Source: Amycolatopsis rifamycinica | GTDB taxonomy: Bacteria; Actinomycetota; Actinomycetes; Mycobacteriales; Pseudonocardiaceae | Direction: 5' to 3' | NCBI RefSeq assembly: GCF_000695625.1 | Contig: NZ_JMQI01000047.1 | Coordinates: forward strand, 186,001-250,000 | Length of the DNA stretch: 64,000 nucleotides | Part shown: in pieces, positions 56,062 through 64,000 of the stretch | How positions within the stretch are numbered: the first letter of the stretch is position 1 | Layout of the letters: each line of letters begins with the position of its first letter | Made by a program: the position numbers and the translations under genes | Notes under the pieces: generated by a model | The model's input: the letters and a program-made list of their open reading frames with translations, nothing else | What the model was told of the DNA's origin: nothing | The model's database searches: none

Positions 56062-57654
56062 TCAGCCGCCGATCCCGGTCATCGAACGGACTTCCATCTC
56101 CGCCTGCTTTTCCGCGTCCGCCTTCGGCCGTCCCACCAGCGTCCCGACGAACCCGCAGAGGAACGAGAACGGGATCGACACCAGGCCCGGGTTCTTCAGC
56201 GGGAACCAGGCGAAGTCGAGGCTCTTGAAGATCGCGTCCGGGGCGCCGGAGACGACCGGCGAGAACAGCACCAGCAGCAGGCACGCGATCAGGCCGCCGT
56301 ACATGCCCCACAGCGTGCCGGTGGTGTTGAACCGCTTCCAGAACAACGAGTACAGCAGCGTCGAGAGGTTGGCCGACGCCGCCACCGCGAACGCCAGCGC
56401 CACCAGGAACGCGACGTTCTGCCCGTTGGCCAGCACCCCGCCGGCGATCGCCAGCACGCCCACCACGATCGCGGTCAGCCGCGCCACCCGGACCTCGTCC
56501 GCCGGCTCGGCCTTCCCGCGCTTGAAGATGTTCGCGTACACGTCGTGGGCGAACGAGGCCGACGCGGTGATCGTCAGCCCGGCCACCACCGCGAGGATGG
56601 TCGCGAAGGCCACCGCGGCGATCACGCCCAGCAGCAGCGTCCCGCCGATGTGCAGGGCCAGCAGCGGCGCCGCCGAGTTCTCCCCGCCCGGGGCGTTCTT
56701 GATCTCGTCGGCCCCGACCAGCGCGGCCGCGCCGAAGCCGATCACCAGCGTGCACCCGTAGAAGATGAGCATGCACACGGTGGCCCACACGACCGAGCGG
56801 CGCGCCTCCAGGGAGTTCGGCACCGTGTAGAAGCGCATCAGCAGGTGCGGCAGCGAAGACAGGCCGAGGACCAGCGCGAGGGCGAGCGACACGAAGTCGA
56901 GCTTGGTCGTGCCGTCCTTGCCGTAGGAGCCGCCCGGTTCCAGGAGGCGCTCGCCCAGCGGGCTCTTCTCGGTCGCGGCCGACAGCAGGTTCGAGAAGCT
57001 GAAGCCGTACTTGCCGAACAGGAACACCGCGATCAGCACGACGGCGAGCATCAGCACGCCGGCCTTGATGATCTGCACCCAGGTGGTGCCCTTCATCCCG
57101 CCGACGAGCACGTACAGGACCATGACCAGGCCCACCACGCCGATGATCAGCGCCTGCCCGAGCCGGGTGTGGATGTCGAGCAGCAGGGCGACCAGGCCGC
57201 CGGCGCCCGCCATCTGCGCCAGCATGTAGAAGAAGGAGATCACCAGGGTCGACGTCGCCGCCGCGGCCCGGACCGGACGCGGGTTCATCCGGAAGCTGAT
57301 GACGTCGCCCATCGTGAACCGGCCGGTGTTGCGCGTCAGCTCGGCGATCAGCAGCAGGTCGACCAGCCAGGCGACCAGGAAGCCGATGGAGTAGAGGAAG
57401 CCGTCGTAACCGTGGACGGCGATCGCGCCCGCGATGCCGAGGAACGACGCCGCCGAGAGGAAGTCCCCGGAGAGCGCGATGCCGTTCTGGCGCCCGGTGA
57501 AGGCGCTGCTCGCGGCGTAGTAGTCCGACGTCGAGGAGCTCCGGCTGCCGGCCCGGTAGACGACGTACAGGGTGATCGCCACGAACAGGGCGAAGACGGT
57601 GGTGTTGACGATCGGGTCGCTGGCGGCCAGCCCACCCGCGGCCAGCGCGGTCAT
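56062..57654 (-). CDS. actP: Sodium:solute symporter, acetate permease ActP-like
   Basis: 530 residues, about 13 membrane helices. SSS-family signatures: YYAASSAFTGRQNGIALSGDF, SFLGIAGAIAVHGYDGFLYS, GLSSLPHLLMRFYTVPNSLE and TITASASFAHDVYANIFKRG. This set matches the cation/acetate symporter ActP rather than proline or pantothenate carriers. It imports acetate, propionate or pyruvate-like monocarboxylates. ATG 57654 overlaps the stop of the upstream DUF485 gene (ATGA), the standard yjcH-actP pair. Confidence 0.88.
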   Translation of the reverse strand: MTALAAGGLAASDPIVNTTVFALFVAITLYVVYRAGSRSSSTSDYYAASSAFTGRQNGIALSGDFLSAASFLGIAGAIAVHGYDGFLYSIGFLVAWLVDLLLIAELTRNTGRFTMGDVISFRMNPRPVRAAAATSTLVISFFYMLAQMAGAGGLVALLLDIHTRLGQALIIGVVGLVMVLYVLVGGMKGTTWVQIIKAGVLMLAVVLIAVFLFGKYGFSFSNLLSAATEKSPLGERLLEPGGSYGKDGTTKLDFVSLALALVLGLSSLPHLLMRFYTVPNSLEARRSVVWATVCMLIFYGCTLVIGFGAAALVGADEIKNAPGGENSAAPLLALHIGGTLLLGVIAAVAFATILAVVAGLTITASASFAHDVYANIFKRGKAEPADEVRVARLTAIVVGVLAIAGGVLANGQNVAFLVALAFAVAASANLSTLLYSLFWKRFNTTGTLWGMYGGLIACLLLVLFSPVVSGAPDAIFKSLDFAWFPLKNPGLVSIPFSFLCGFVGTLVGRPKADAEKQAEMEVRSMTGIGG

Positions 57655-58085
57655 CGGCCCTTCTCTTCCGCCAGGCCCGCGCGCGCCCGCAGTTCGGCCA
57701 CCCGCGGGTCGAGCCGGCGGCGCGCGTAGCGCAGGTAGAGCCAGGTGATCAGCGCGGTGCTGACGAACTGGCCGAGGCCGAGCAGGATGGCCACGTTGAC
57801 CTCGCCGAACACCTTGCGGCTCATGAAGTCGTGCGCGTACGCGGCCAGCAGCACGTACGTCATGTACCAGGCGAAGAACGCGAAGCTGAGCGGGAAGACG
57901 AACCCGCGGAACCGGCGGCGCAGCGAAACGAACTCGGGGCTGGCCTGGATCGCGGTGTAGTCGGGGCCCGCGGGGGCGGACCGGTGGGGCGGGCCGCCTG
58001 CCGGGCCGGGCCCGGCGGGCAGGACCGGGATCCGGCTCGTCTCCTCGAGGGCGTTGCCCGGCGTGGGCCGCGCTACGTCGTACAT
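57651..58085 (-). CDS. DUF485 membrane protein (YjcH-like)
   Basis: 144 residues from ATG 58085 (GGAGG 6 nt upstream). The N-terminal 45 residues are Pro/Gly-rich. DUF485 core: SPEFVSLRRRFRGFVFPLSF, FAWYMTYVLLAAYAHDFMSR, GEVNVAILLGLGQFVSTALI and the RRLDP element, giving two membrane helices. It is the regular partner of ActP-type symporters and is translationally coupled to it here. Assumed accessory role in transport. Confidence 0.86.
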   Translation of the reverse strand: MYDVARPTPGNALEETSRIPVLPAGPGPAGGPPHRSAPAGPDYTAIQASPEFVSLRRRFRGFVFPLSFAFFAWYMTYVLLAAYAHDFMSRKVFGEVNVAILLGLGQFVSTALITWLYLRYARRRLDPRVAELRARAGLAEEKGR

Positions 58086-59086
58086 GGTGCCTCCGGCAGG
58101 GGTGCCTCCGTGGCGGCGGGCCCCGGGGCGTCTGCGGACAGGGCGCCGGGCCGCCCTTGCGGACTGCGAGGGCACATCGTAACTACGCCATCCGGTGGCC
58201 GGCGAAGGTGGCCGACCGTCCGGTCGGTCCGGATGCGGGTATTCGTTTTCCTTCCGGCGGCGTCGAATGGGTGACCGGCGACGACGCCGTGCGGAGAACG
58301 CCCCGGAATGCCGAAAAGAATTGTGACGGCACGTTGTCAAGGCGGCACTTCGCTGCAGCGAACGGAGTAACGGCGTTGATTCTCCTGTCAGGATGGTCAC
58401 TCAAAGTAGTGGAAAGCGGGGTGGCGAAGGGGTGGCGGGTGTCCCCGCGTCCCGGGAAGATGGGGAAGATCCACTGGTCAGCATGGGGTTCCGAAAGAAA
58501 TCACCGGGTCGGGTCGGGGGACTGCGCAACGCCACAACATCGGGCACATCTTGAGACTTGACCCACCCGTTGGTGGTACGCAGTGTAGATCGACCGAGGG
58601 ATGCTGCTACCCTGCCTGGGCTAATCGGGTGACCGCCGGATGCGACCGGTCCGCAGTCCGGTAACCGGAATTGCCTCTTCGGCGGCGGTGACACGGAATG
58701 TCCGGTGCCGTGTCCGGCCGGGAAAGCACTTTTCGCAGGTCAGCGCCCGAACGGGGAAGACAATTGACCGGCATGGCATCGGGGGTACGATTCTTTGGCC
58801 CAGCTGACCGCAGCGATCGATTGGCACCGATAAAGTTGATCTCGATCACCGTGCACAACGCAAGTTGCGACGTGCACGTGCAGAGTCCCGGGCACCGTCC
58901 CGGGCACGGGACGGCGAGGCGGTGCCTGCCCGGCGACGGGCGCGCGGACGGCGGGGCGGCCCGGGACGAGCGAGGGCGCCGGGGAAGCGGCAAGGTGGGG
59001 ACGGCACGGCCGTCCGACGGCCCGTCGCGACCCGGGACGCCGCGCCGCCGACGCGGATCCATGACGCCGGACAGGGAGTCACTCAC
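58086..59086. other. 1-kb intergenic region upstream of conservon
   Basis: About 1000 bp between the divergent DUF485 and sensor-kinase genes without a convincing coding region: candidate frames have poor codon bias and no SD. It must hold both promoters. The only strong structured signal is a 27-bp near-palindrome at 58851-58877. AT-richer patches occur around 58380-58400 and 58790-58850, the latter including GATAAAGTTGATC just before the palindrome, a likely promoter area. Confidence 0.5.
58851..58877. promoter_or_regulatory. 27-bp palindromic operator candidate upstream of conservon
   Basis: Outer arms GTGCAC (58851-58856) and GTGCAC (58872-58877, self-complementary) and inner arms CGCAA / TTGCG around a central G (58859-58869). 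Only the two-base spacers AA and AC break the symmetry. It lies 210 bp upstream of the kinase start codon. Confidence 0.5.
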
Positions 59087-62000
59087 GTGACCGTTGCAGG
59101 AGAAGGTCAGGTGCCCGTCGGGGAACTGCTCGGCCGAGCGCCCCGGCGGTCGAAGGGGCAGGCTTTGTGGCGCGCGCTCGTGCAGTGGCGCGACTGGAGC
59201 CTGCCCGTCAAGCTTTCGGCCGTCACGGTCGTGCCCATCGTCCTCGCCCTCGTGCTGGGCGTCGCCACCATCGCCGCGCAGGTCGGCCGCTCGGACGAGT
59301 ACCAGCGGCTCGACCGGCTCGTCGCGCTCGGCGCCGGGGTCCGCACGCTCACCGCCGCCCTCCAGCAGGAGCGCACGGTGACCTCGGCGATGCTGACCGA
59401 GGGCACCGTCGGCGGCACCCCCGAGCTGGCCGCGGCGCGCAAGGCCACCGACGCCGCGACCGGCCCGTTCACCGCGGAGCAGGCTCGCGCCGCCGAAGCC
59501 GAGCCCGGCGTGGCCGGGGCCGCGGGCGCCGCGTCGGCCCAGATCGGCAACCTCGCCTTCCTGCGCCGCCAGGTCGACGCCGGCCAGCTCGACCCCGGCC
59601 AGGCCATCACGGCGTACTCCGGCCTCACCGGGTCGCTCATCAGCCTCGACACCGCGGCCACCGCGGGCGCCGGCGACGGCACCCTCGGCGGCCTGCCCGC
59701 CGGACTGCACGAACTGCTGGTCGCCGGCGAGCAGGTGTCGCTCAGCCAGGCCCTCGTCTCCTACGGCATCGGCCGCGGCGGGCTGACGCCGAGCGAGCTG
59801 GCCACCCTGCGCGCCGCCGAGCTGCGGCTCGCCGACCGGCTCGTCGACTTCCGCTCCGCGGCGGGCGACACCCTGCAGCGCGACTTCGCCGCGATCGCCG
59901 AGGGCACGCAGGCGCAGAGCCGCGCCCGGATGGTCGAGATGGTGCTGAACGCGCAGAGCAGCGCGGTGGACGACGCGTTCCGCGCGCTGCCCGCCGCGGA
60001 CTGGGCCGCCGCCTCCGCGGCGATGCGCGCGCAGATCGCCGGCGTCGCCGACCGGCTCGGCGCGTCGGCGTCGCGGACCGCGGCCGACCTGGTCGACTCC
60101 TCCAGCAGCGGGGCCGGCCTGCTCGCGGTGGTGCTGTTCGCGGCGATGGTGCTGGCCGTCGCGGTCGTCTTCCTCATCACCCGCCAGCTGCTGCGCTCGC
60201 TGAAGGTGCTGCGCCGCAGCGCCCTCGACGTCGCCGAGACCGCGCTGCCGGAAGCGGTCCGCAACATCCAGGAGGGCCGCGCGCAGGGCACCGACGTCCG
60301 GCCGGTCGGAGTGCACACCGACGACGAGGTCGGCGAGGTCGCCCGGGCCTTCGACAAGGTGCACCACCAGGCGCTGCGGCTGGCGACCGAGCAGGCCGCG
60401 ATGCGGACCGGCTACGGCAGCGTCTTCGTCAACCTGTCGCGGCGCAGCCAGAGCCTGGTGCAGCGGCAGCTGCAGCTGATCGAGCAGCTCGAGCGGGACG
60501 AGGAGGACGCCGACCAGCTGGCGACGCTGTTCCAGCTCGACCACCTCGCCACCCGGATGCGGCGCAACAACGAGAACCTGATGGTGCTCTCGGGCGCCGA
60601 GCCGGGCCGCCGGTCCGGGAAACCGGTCGGCACCACGGACATGCTCCGCGCCGCGGTGTCGGAGATCGAGCAGTACCAGCGCGTGCAGGTGCAGCCGCCG
60701 CCCCCGGCGCGGATCGTCGGCTACGCCGCGAGCGACCTGATGCGCCTGGTCGCCGAGCTGCTGGACAACGCCGCGGCGTTCTCCGCGCCGGAGACCACGG
60801 TGACCGTGGCGTCGCGGCTGGGCGAAGACGGCTCGCTCCACATCGACATCCTGGACAAGGGCATCGGGATGAACGAGTGCGAGGTCATCGAGGCCAACAC
60901 CCGGCTGACCGAGGCCGGGTCGGTCGACCTGGTGACGTCGAGGCGGATGGGCCTGTTCGTCGTCGGCCGGCTGGCCAGCAGGCACCGGATCGGGGTGTCG
61001 CTGCACGGCGGCAAGGACATCGTCGGCGTGCGCGCCACGGTCGTGGTCCCGGCGGAGCTGGTGATGCCGGTGACCGACGGCCCGGCGACCGGCCCGATCG
61101 GCGCCCTGCAGCGGCACCCGGCGAGCCCGTCGGCGGGCAACCAGCTGCCGCGCCGCCCGGTCAACGGCGCGGCCCGCCCGCGGCCGGTGGTGCCGCAGCA
61201 GCCGGCGATGGGCGAGGAGCGGTGGCCGTCGGCGAGCGACCTCGCCGGGCTGTCCGGCGGCCGCCCGCCGTCGGACCTGGAGATTTCCGGCACGGCGCTG
61301 TTCGCCCCGATCGAGAAGGACGACGACGTCCCGCCGCCGCGCCCGGCGGTGCCGCAGCTGCCCGCGGTGCTGCCGCTGCCGCCGGGCCGGCCGCCGCGCG
61401 AGGACGTCCTCCCGGCGGGCAAGGACCTGTTCACGGCCAACGAGACGACGCTCAGCGACTGGTGGCAGGAGGCGACCGCGGGCCAGGAGCCGCCCCCGCC
61501 GGCCCCGGCCGCGGACCGGTCGGAGACGACGCCGATCTTCGACGAGATGCTGTCGGCGTGGTTCCGCGAGGACAAGCCGGCCGCGGACGAGGAACCGGCG
61601 GCCTCCCCGGAGGCGCCGCCGGAGGAGCGCCGCAGCTGGGACTTCGCGAGCGACGAGAACTTCCGCACGGTCCAGGAGGTGACGAAGGCCGAGCCGACGG
61701 CGTTCACGGAGGCGGGCCTCCCGCGCCGCCGCCGCGGCGAGCAGCTCCTCCCGGGCAGCGCGATCCCGCCCTCCCCGGCGGCCACCCCCAAGCCGGCCCC
61801 GGCCCGCCCGGACCTCCCGGTCCGCGACCCGGCGGACGTGCGAGGGCGCCTCAGCAGCTTCCAGCAGGGCGTGAACCGCGGCCGCCGCCAGGCCGCGGCC
61901 AAGCGAACCCGCCCGACCCAGCCGACGCCGGGCTCGGCGGGGACGCCGGTCCAGGGCCTGGGCACGGCCCAGTCCGCGGCCCAGGCGGCCGAGCTGGCCC

Positions 62001-63268
62001 AGCCGGCGGCCGAGCAGAGCGCGGGTTCGGCTCAGCCGACGGCCGCGCAGGGCGCTCCGGCGGGTTCGGCGCAGGCTGGGCCGGCGGTGTTCGGCCAGCT
62101 GGGGCAGCCCGTGGGTTCGGCGCAGCAGGCAGCTGGTCCGGCGGCTGCGGAGGGCTCGGCGCAGGGCGCTCCGGCGGGTTCGGCGCAGGCCGGGCCGGCG
62201 GCGTTCGGTCAGCCGGGGCAGCCCGTGGGTTCGGCGCAGCAGGCAGCTGGTGCAGCGGCTGCGGAGGGCTCGGCGCAGGGCGCTCCGGCAGGTTCGGCGC
62301 AGCAGGCTGGTCCGGCGGTGCTCGGTGAGCCGGGGCAGCCGGTGAGTTCCGACCAGCAGGCCGTGGACTCGGCGCACACCGGGGCGCAGGCACAGCCGAC
62401 AGCCGAGCAGGGCGCGGGCCCGGCCCAGCAGGCAGCTGGTTCGGCTGCCCAGAGCTCGGCGCAGGCCGGTTCGGCGCACCGGCCGGTCGCCGCCGGGCAA
62501 GGCGTCCCGCAGGAGCCGGGCTTGGGCGAGCAGGAGCCGGGTTCGGAGCAAGCCGCGCCGCAGGCCGCTCAGCAGGCACCTGCAGCCGCCCCGGCGGCGC
62601 CCGCGGCCGCTCAGCAGGCACCCGCGGCCGCTCCGGTGGCACCCGCGGCCCCGCAGGCGCCCGCAGCCACCCCGCAGCAGCCCGACGAGACCCCCCGGCC
62701 CCCGGCAGGCGGCGCCCTCCCCGTCCGCCGTCCGGCCGGAACCGCCATCCCGGCCGCGAACGCCGCGAACGCCGCGAACGCCGCGAACGCCGCGAGCACC
62801 GCGAGCGGCTCCACCTCGGGCACCCTCCCGCAGCCCGGCGGCCGCCACCCGGACGTCTTCCAGGAGTCCGGCCTGCTGCCGGTCGGGAACGGCCGTCCCG
62901 CTGTCCCGCCGTCCTTCCTGCCCAGCCGGAAGGGGCCCGAGACGCCCGCTCCGCGCGGCGAAGAGACCGCCGTCGAGGCCACCGCCGAGTGGAACTTCGG
63001 CCCGGATGACAGCTGGCGCGCGGTGCAAGCGGTGTCCCAGTCGACACCCTCCACCTTCACTTCGGCAGGATTGCCCCGGCGCCGTCGCGGGGAGCAGCTG
63101 CTCCCGGGCAGCGCCGGACCGTCCACCGGGGCCACGGCCCCCCGACCACAACGGGACGCACACGACGTGCGCGGCCGCCTGCGGAGCTTCCAGCAGGGCA
63201 TCGAGCGCGGGCGCCACCGCACCGCACAGGCGGCCGAGACCAACCACGAGACCTTGGAGGGTGAATGA
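59087..63268 (+). CDS. cvnA: Conservon sensor kinase CvnA-like (NIT-HAMP-HATPase) with long disordered tail
   Basis: 1393 residues from GTG 59087 (GGGAG 8 nt upstream; GTG 59111 with AGGAG is nearly as good). Order: membrane helix (LSAVTVVPIVLALVLGVATI), nitrate/nitrite-sensing (NIT) extracellular domain to about residue 340, second helix (LLAVVLFAAMVLAVAVVFLI), HAMP, then HATPase_c with N-box ELLDNAAAFSAPETT, DKGIGMN and RRMGLFVVGRLASRH. No obvious phospho-acceptor HisKA. From about 700 the chain is Pro/Ala/Gln-rich. A module WxFxxDxxxRxVQxV...GLPRRRRGEQLLPGSA...DVRGRLxSFQQG occurs twice, around residues 848-935 and 1302-1380. In Streptomyces conservons signal with roadblock, DUF742 and GTPase proteins. 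Confidence 0.87.
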   Translation: MTVAGEGQVPVGELLGRAPRRSKGQALWRALVQWRDWSLPVKLSAVTVVPIVLALVLGVATIAAQVGRSDEYQRLDRLVALGAGVRTLTAALQQERTVTSAMLTEGTVGGTPELAAARKATDAATGPFTAEQARAAEAEPGVAGAAGAASAQIGNLAFLRRQVDAGQLDPGQAITAYSGLTGSLISLDTAATAGAGDGTLGGLPAGLHELLVAGEQVSLSQALVSYGIGRGGLTPSELATLRAAELRLADRLVDFRSAAGDTLQRDFAAIAEGTQAQSRARMVEMVLNAQSSAVDDAFRALPAADWAAASAAMRAQIAGVADRLGASASRTAADLVDSSSSGAGLLAVVLFAAMVLAVAVVFLITRQLLRSLKVLRRSALDVAETALPEAVRNIQEGRAQGTDVRPVGVHTDDEVGEVARAFDKVHHQALRLATEQAAMRTGYGSVFVNLSRRSQSLVQRQLQLIEQLERDEEDADQLATLFQLDHLATRMRRNNENLMVLSGAEPGRRSGKPVGTTDMLRAAVSEIEQYQRVQVQPPPPARIVGYAASDLMRLVAELLDNAAAFSAPETTVTVASRLGEDGSLHIDILDKGIGMNECEVIEANTRLTEAGSVDLVTSRRMGLFVVGRLASRHRIGVSLHGGKDIVGVRATVVVPAELVMPVTDGPATGPIGALQRHPASPSAGNQLPRRPVNGAARPRPVVPQQPAMGEERWPSASDLAGLSGGRPPSDLEISGTALFAPIEKDDDVPPPRPAVPQLPAVLPLPPGRPPREDVLPAGKDLFTANETTLSDWWQEATAGQEPPPPAPAADRSETTPIFDEMLSAWFREDKPAADEEPAASPEAPPEERRSWDFASDENFRTVQEVTKAEPTAFTEAGLPRRRRGEQLLPGSAIPPSPAATPKPAPARPDLPVRDPADVRGRLSSFQQGVNRGRRQAAAKRTRPTQPTPGSAGTPVQGLGTAQSAAQAAELAQPAAEQSAGSAQPTAAQGAPAGSAQAGPAVFGQLGQPVGSAQQAAGPAAAEGSAQGAPAGSAQAGPAAFGQPGQPVGSAQQAAGAAAAEGSAQGAPAGSAQQAGPAVLGEPGQPVSSDQQAVDSAHTGAQAQPTAEQGAGPAQQAAGSAAQSSAQAGSAHRPVAAGQGVPQEPGLGEQEPGSEQAAPQAAQQAPAAAPAAPAAAQQAPAAAPVAPAAPQAPAATPQQPDETPRPPAGGALPVRRPAGTAIPAANAANAANAANAASTASGSTSGTLPQPGGRHPDVFQESGLLPVGNGRPAVPPSFLPSRKGPETPAPRGEETAVEATAEWNFGPDDSWRAVQAVSQSTPSTFTSAGLPRRRRGEQLLPGSAGPSTGATAPRPQRDAHDVRGRLRSFQQGIERGRHRTAQAAETNHETLEGE
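62048..62389 (+). repeat. 114-bp tandem repeat x 3 within the kinase tail
   Basis: Units at 62048-62161, 62162-62275 and 62276-about 62389 each encode 38 residues starting QGAPAGSAQ and containing FGQxGQPVGSAQQAA. Units 1 and 2 are almost identical in DNA; unit 3 has one extra Gln codon and diverges at its end. The reading frame stays open because the unit is a multiple of three. Confidence 0.85.
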
Positions 63269-63717
63269 CCTCGCCGAGTAGCGCTCAGCCGACGCAGAAC
63301 CAGTTCGGCTGGCTGGTGAACGACTTCGCGGAGCGGGTGCCCGGCGTGGCCCACGCCGTGGTCGTCTCGGCGGACGGCTTGCTGCTGACCGCGTCGAACC
63401 GGCTCCCGCTCGACCGGGCCGACCAGCTCGCCGCGGTCGCTTCCGGGCTGGTCAGCCTCACCCAGGGCGCGGCCCGCTGCTTCGAAGCCGGCGCGGTCAA
63501 CGAGACCGTCGTCGAGATGGAGCTGGGCATCATGGTGCTCATGTCGATCAGCGACGGCTCCTGCCTGGCCGTGCTCGCCGCCCCCAACTGCGACATCGGC
63601 CAGGTCGCCTACGAGATGACGATGCTCGTCGACCGGGTCGGCCAGATCCTCACCCCGGAGCTGCGCGCTCAGCTCCAGGGCTCCGGGGGGTCGCTGATCG
63701 GCGAACCGGTGGGATGA
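63265..63717 (+). CDS. cvnB: Roadblock/LC7 domain protein CvnB-like
   Basis: 150 residues; ATG 63265 overlaps the kinase stop (ATGA). Roadblock/LC7 fold: FGWLVNDFAERVPGVAHAVVVSADGLLLTAS (in parts), DQLAAVASGLVSLTQGAARCF, VVEMELGIMVLMSISDGSCL and VAYEMTMLVDRVGQILTPELR. Roadblock proteins act as MglB-like regulators of small GTPases. The matching GTPase (CvnD) is expected just beyond the window after the DUF742 gene. Confidence 0.9.
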   Translation: MTSPSSAQPTQNQFGWLVNDFAERVPGVAHAVVVSADGLLLTASNRLPLDRADQLAAVASGLVSLTQGAARCFEAGAVNETVVEMELGIMVLMSISDGSCLAVLAAPNCDIGQVAYEMTMLVDRVGQILTPELRAQLQGSGGSLIGEPVG

Positions 63718-63724
63718 TGGCGCG

Positions 63725-64000
63725 ATGAGCACGGGGTCCGGATTCGACGGCGAACCACCCGCGGGGCACAGCTCCGCCGGGCGAGGGGACGACGGCACGT
63801 TCGCCGACGTCCTCAACGGGTTCACGCTGGATTCCGGCCGTGCCCGCCGGAAGCGCAAGAAGAGCAAGGAGTCCCCGCAACCCCCGGCCGCCGGTGCGTA
63901 CGCGGCCGCGGATCCGCCGGCGCCCGCGCCGTCGGCCGACCAAGGAGATCGTGTGACCTCGTTAGTCTCGCCACCCGGCAGTACCGACGGGGACAGCCCC
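63725..64000 (+). CDS. cvnC: DUF742 protein CvnC-like, 5' part
   Basis: Open from ATG 63725 to the window edge (92 codons, no stop), 7 bp after cvnB. The visible part begins MSTGSGFDGEPPAGHSSAGR, includes GTFADVLNGFTLDSGRARRK and KRKKSKESPQ, and is Pro/Ala-rich. The DUF742 core itself should follow outside the window. The label depends on the conserved conservon order kinase-roadblock-DUF742-GTPase and on the FADVLNGF segment remembered from such proteins. Confidence 0.7.
   Translation, partial: MSTGSGFDGEPPAGHSSAGRGDDGTFADVLNGFTLDSGRARRKRKKSKESPQPPAAGAYAAADPPAPAPSADQGDRVTSLVSPPGSTDGDSP

Noticed and set aside
58157-58561. Plus-strand frame of 134 codons in the 1-kb gap before the conservon
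   Set aside because: Poor third-position bias, no ribosome-binding site, no recognisable motif; treated as non-coding.
58086-59086. Possible tRNA or known riboswitch in the large gap
   Set aside because: No cloverleaf with a GTTCGA-type T-loop or known riboswitch core could be recognised by eye.
58607-63247. Very long minus-strand open frame (about 1546 codons) opposite the conservon kinase
   Set aside because: It is a by-product of third-position G/C bias in the plus-strand gene; the plus strand shows recognisable NIT, HAMP and HATPase motifs while the minus frame gives Arg/Gly/Leu-rich low-complexity sequence without domains or SD.

Overview
The window is high-GC actinobacterial DNA, most consistent with the Pseudonocardiaceae and in particular an Amycolatopsis-like genome. 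This rests on the Mce operon with Mce-associated proteins, a phosphofructokinase with pyrophosphate-type active-site signatures, a class I DAHP synthase, an XRE/DUF397 pair, a conservon (nitrate-sensing kinase plus roadblock protein plus DUF742), strong G/C bias at third codon positions, frequent GTG starts and many ATGA/GTGA overlaps. No rRNA, tRNA, CRISPR array, integrase or transposase was recognised. The stretch reads as chromosomal core with small accessory inserts.

Layout. 1-4.6 kb: end of an mce operon (three complete Mce subunits, one of them a lipoprotein, then two Mce-associated proteins). 4.6-9.6 kb: an unrecognised minus-strand pair, a class I/II aminotransferase, a Tat-exported ferritin-like protein, an FAD monooxygenase and a methyltransferase. 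9.6-15.4 kb: a LacI regulator divergent from a sugar ABC transporter and a GH1 beta-glucosidase, with two different LacI-type operators between them. One resembles the Streptomyces CebR box, which suggests cello-oligosaccharide use. 15.8-31.3 kb: a block that resembles, from memory, the mycobacterial fadD15-to-aroG neighbourhood: acyl-CoA synthetase, SRPBCC proteins, metallophosphoesterase, ArsA-like ATPase, glucokinase, acyltransferase, RNase AS-like exonuclease, DAHP synthase and phosphofructokinase. An SDR/TetR pair, a NUDIX-NYN fusion, a GCS2-family ligase and a lipase are interleaved.

31.3-45.3 kb: a histidine-ammonia-lyase family protein with an unusual MIO triad, truncated haemoglobin, HxlR and ArsR regulators, a secreted GH18 chitinase behind a DasR-type site, pyruvate kinase, TesB thioesterase, the XRE/DUF397 pair, a 1004-residue LuxR-type ATPase and a succinic-semialdehyde-type dehydrogenase. 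45.4-51 kb: a membrane protein, a TetR/acyl-CoA dehydrogenase/racemase fatty-acid module, an acetyltransferase and a crotonase. 51-58 kb: small membrane proteins, a lytic transglycosylase, an MFS pump with TetR regulator, and an ActP-like symporter with a DUF485 partner. 59-64 kb: the conservon (sensor kinase, roadblock protein, truncated DUF742 gene).

The most notable non-coding features are these. A 21-codon leader peptide with a Tyr-Phe-Trp-Phe run and a 9-bp hairpin precede the DAHP synthase. Arrays of 21-bp units arranged as giant hairpins abut the stop codons of neighbouring genes at two loci. A separate dispersed hairpin element (TTTTCGGGGGTTC...) occurs in a promoter region, as a 63-bp tandem duplication, and in frame inside a coding sequence. 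There are several well-formed operators in divergent regulator/target intergenic regions. All functional statements come from reading the sequence and remembered family knowledge; no database search was possible.
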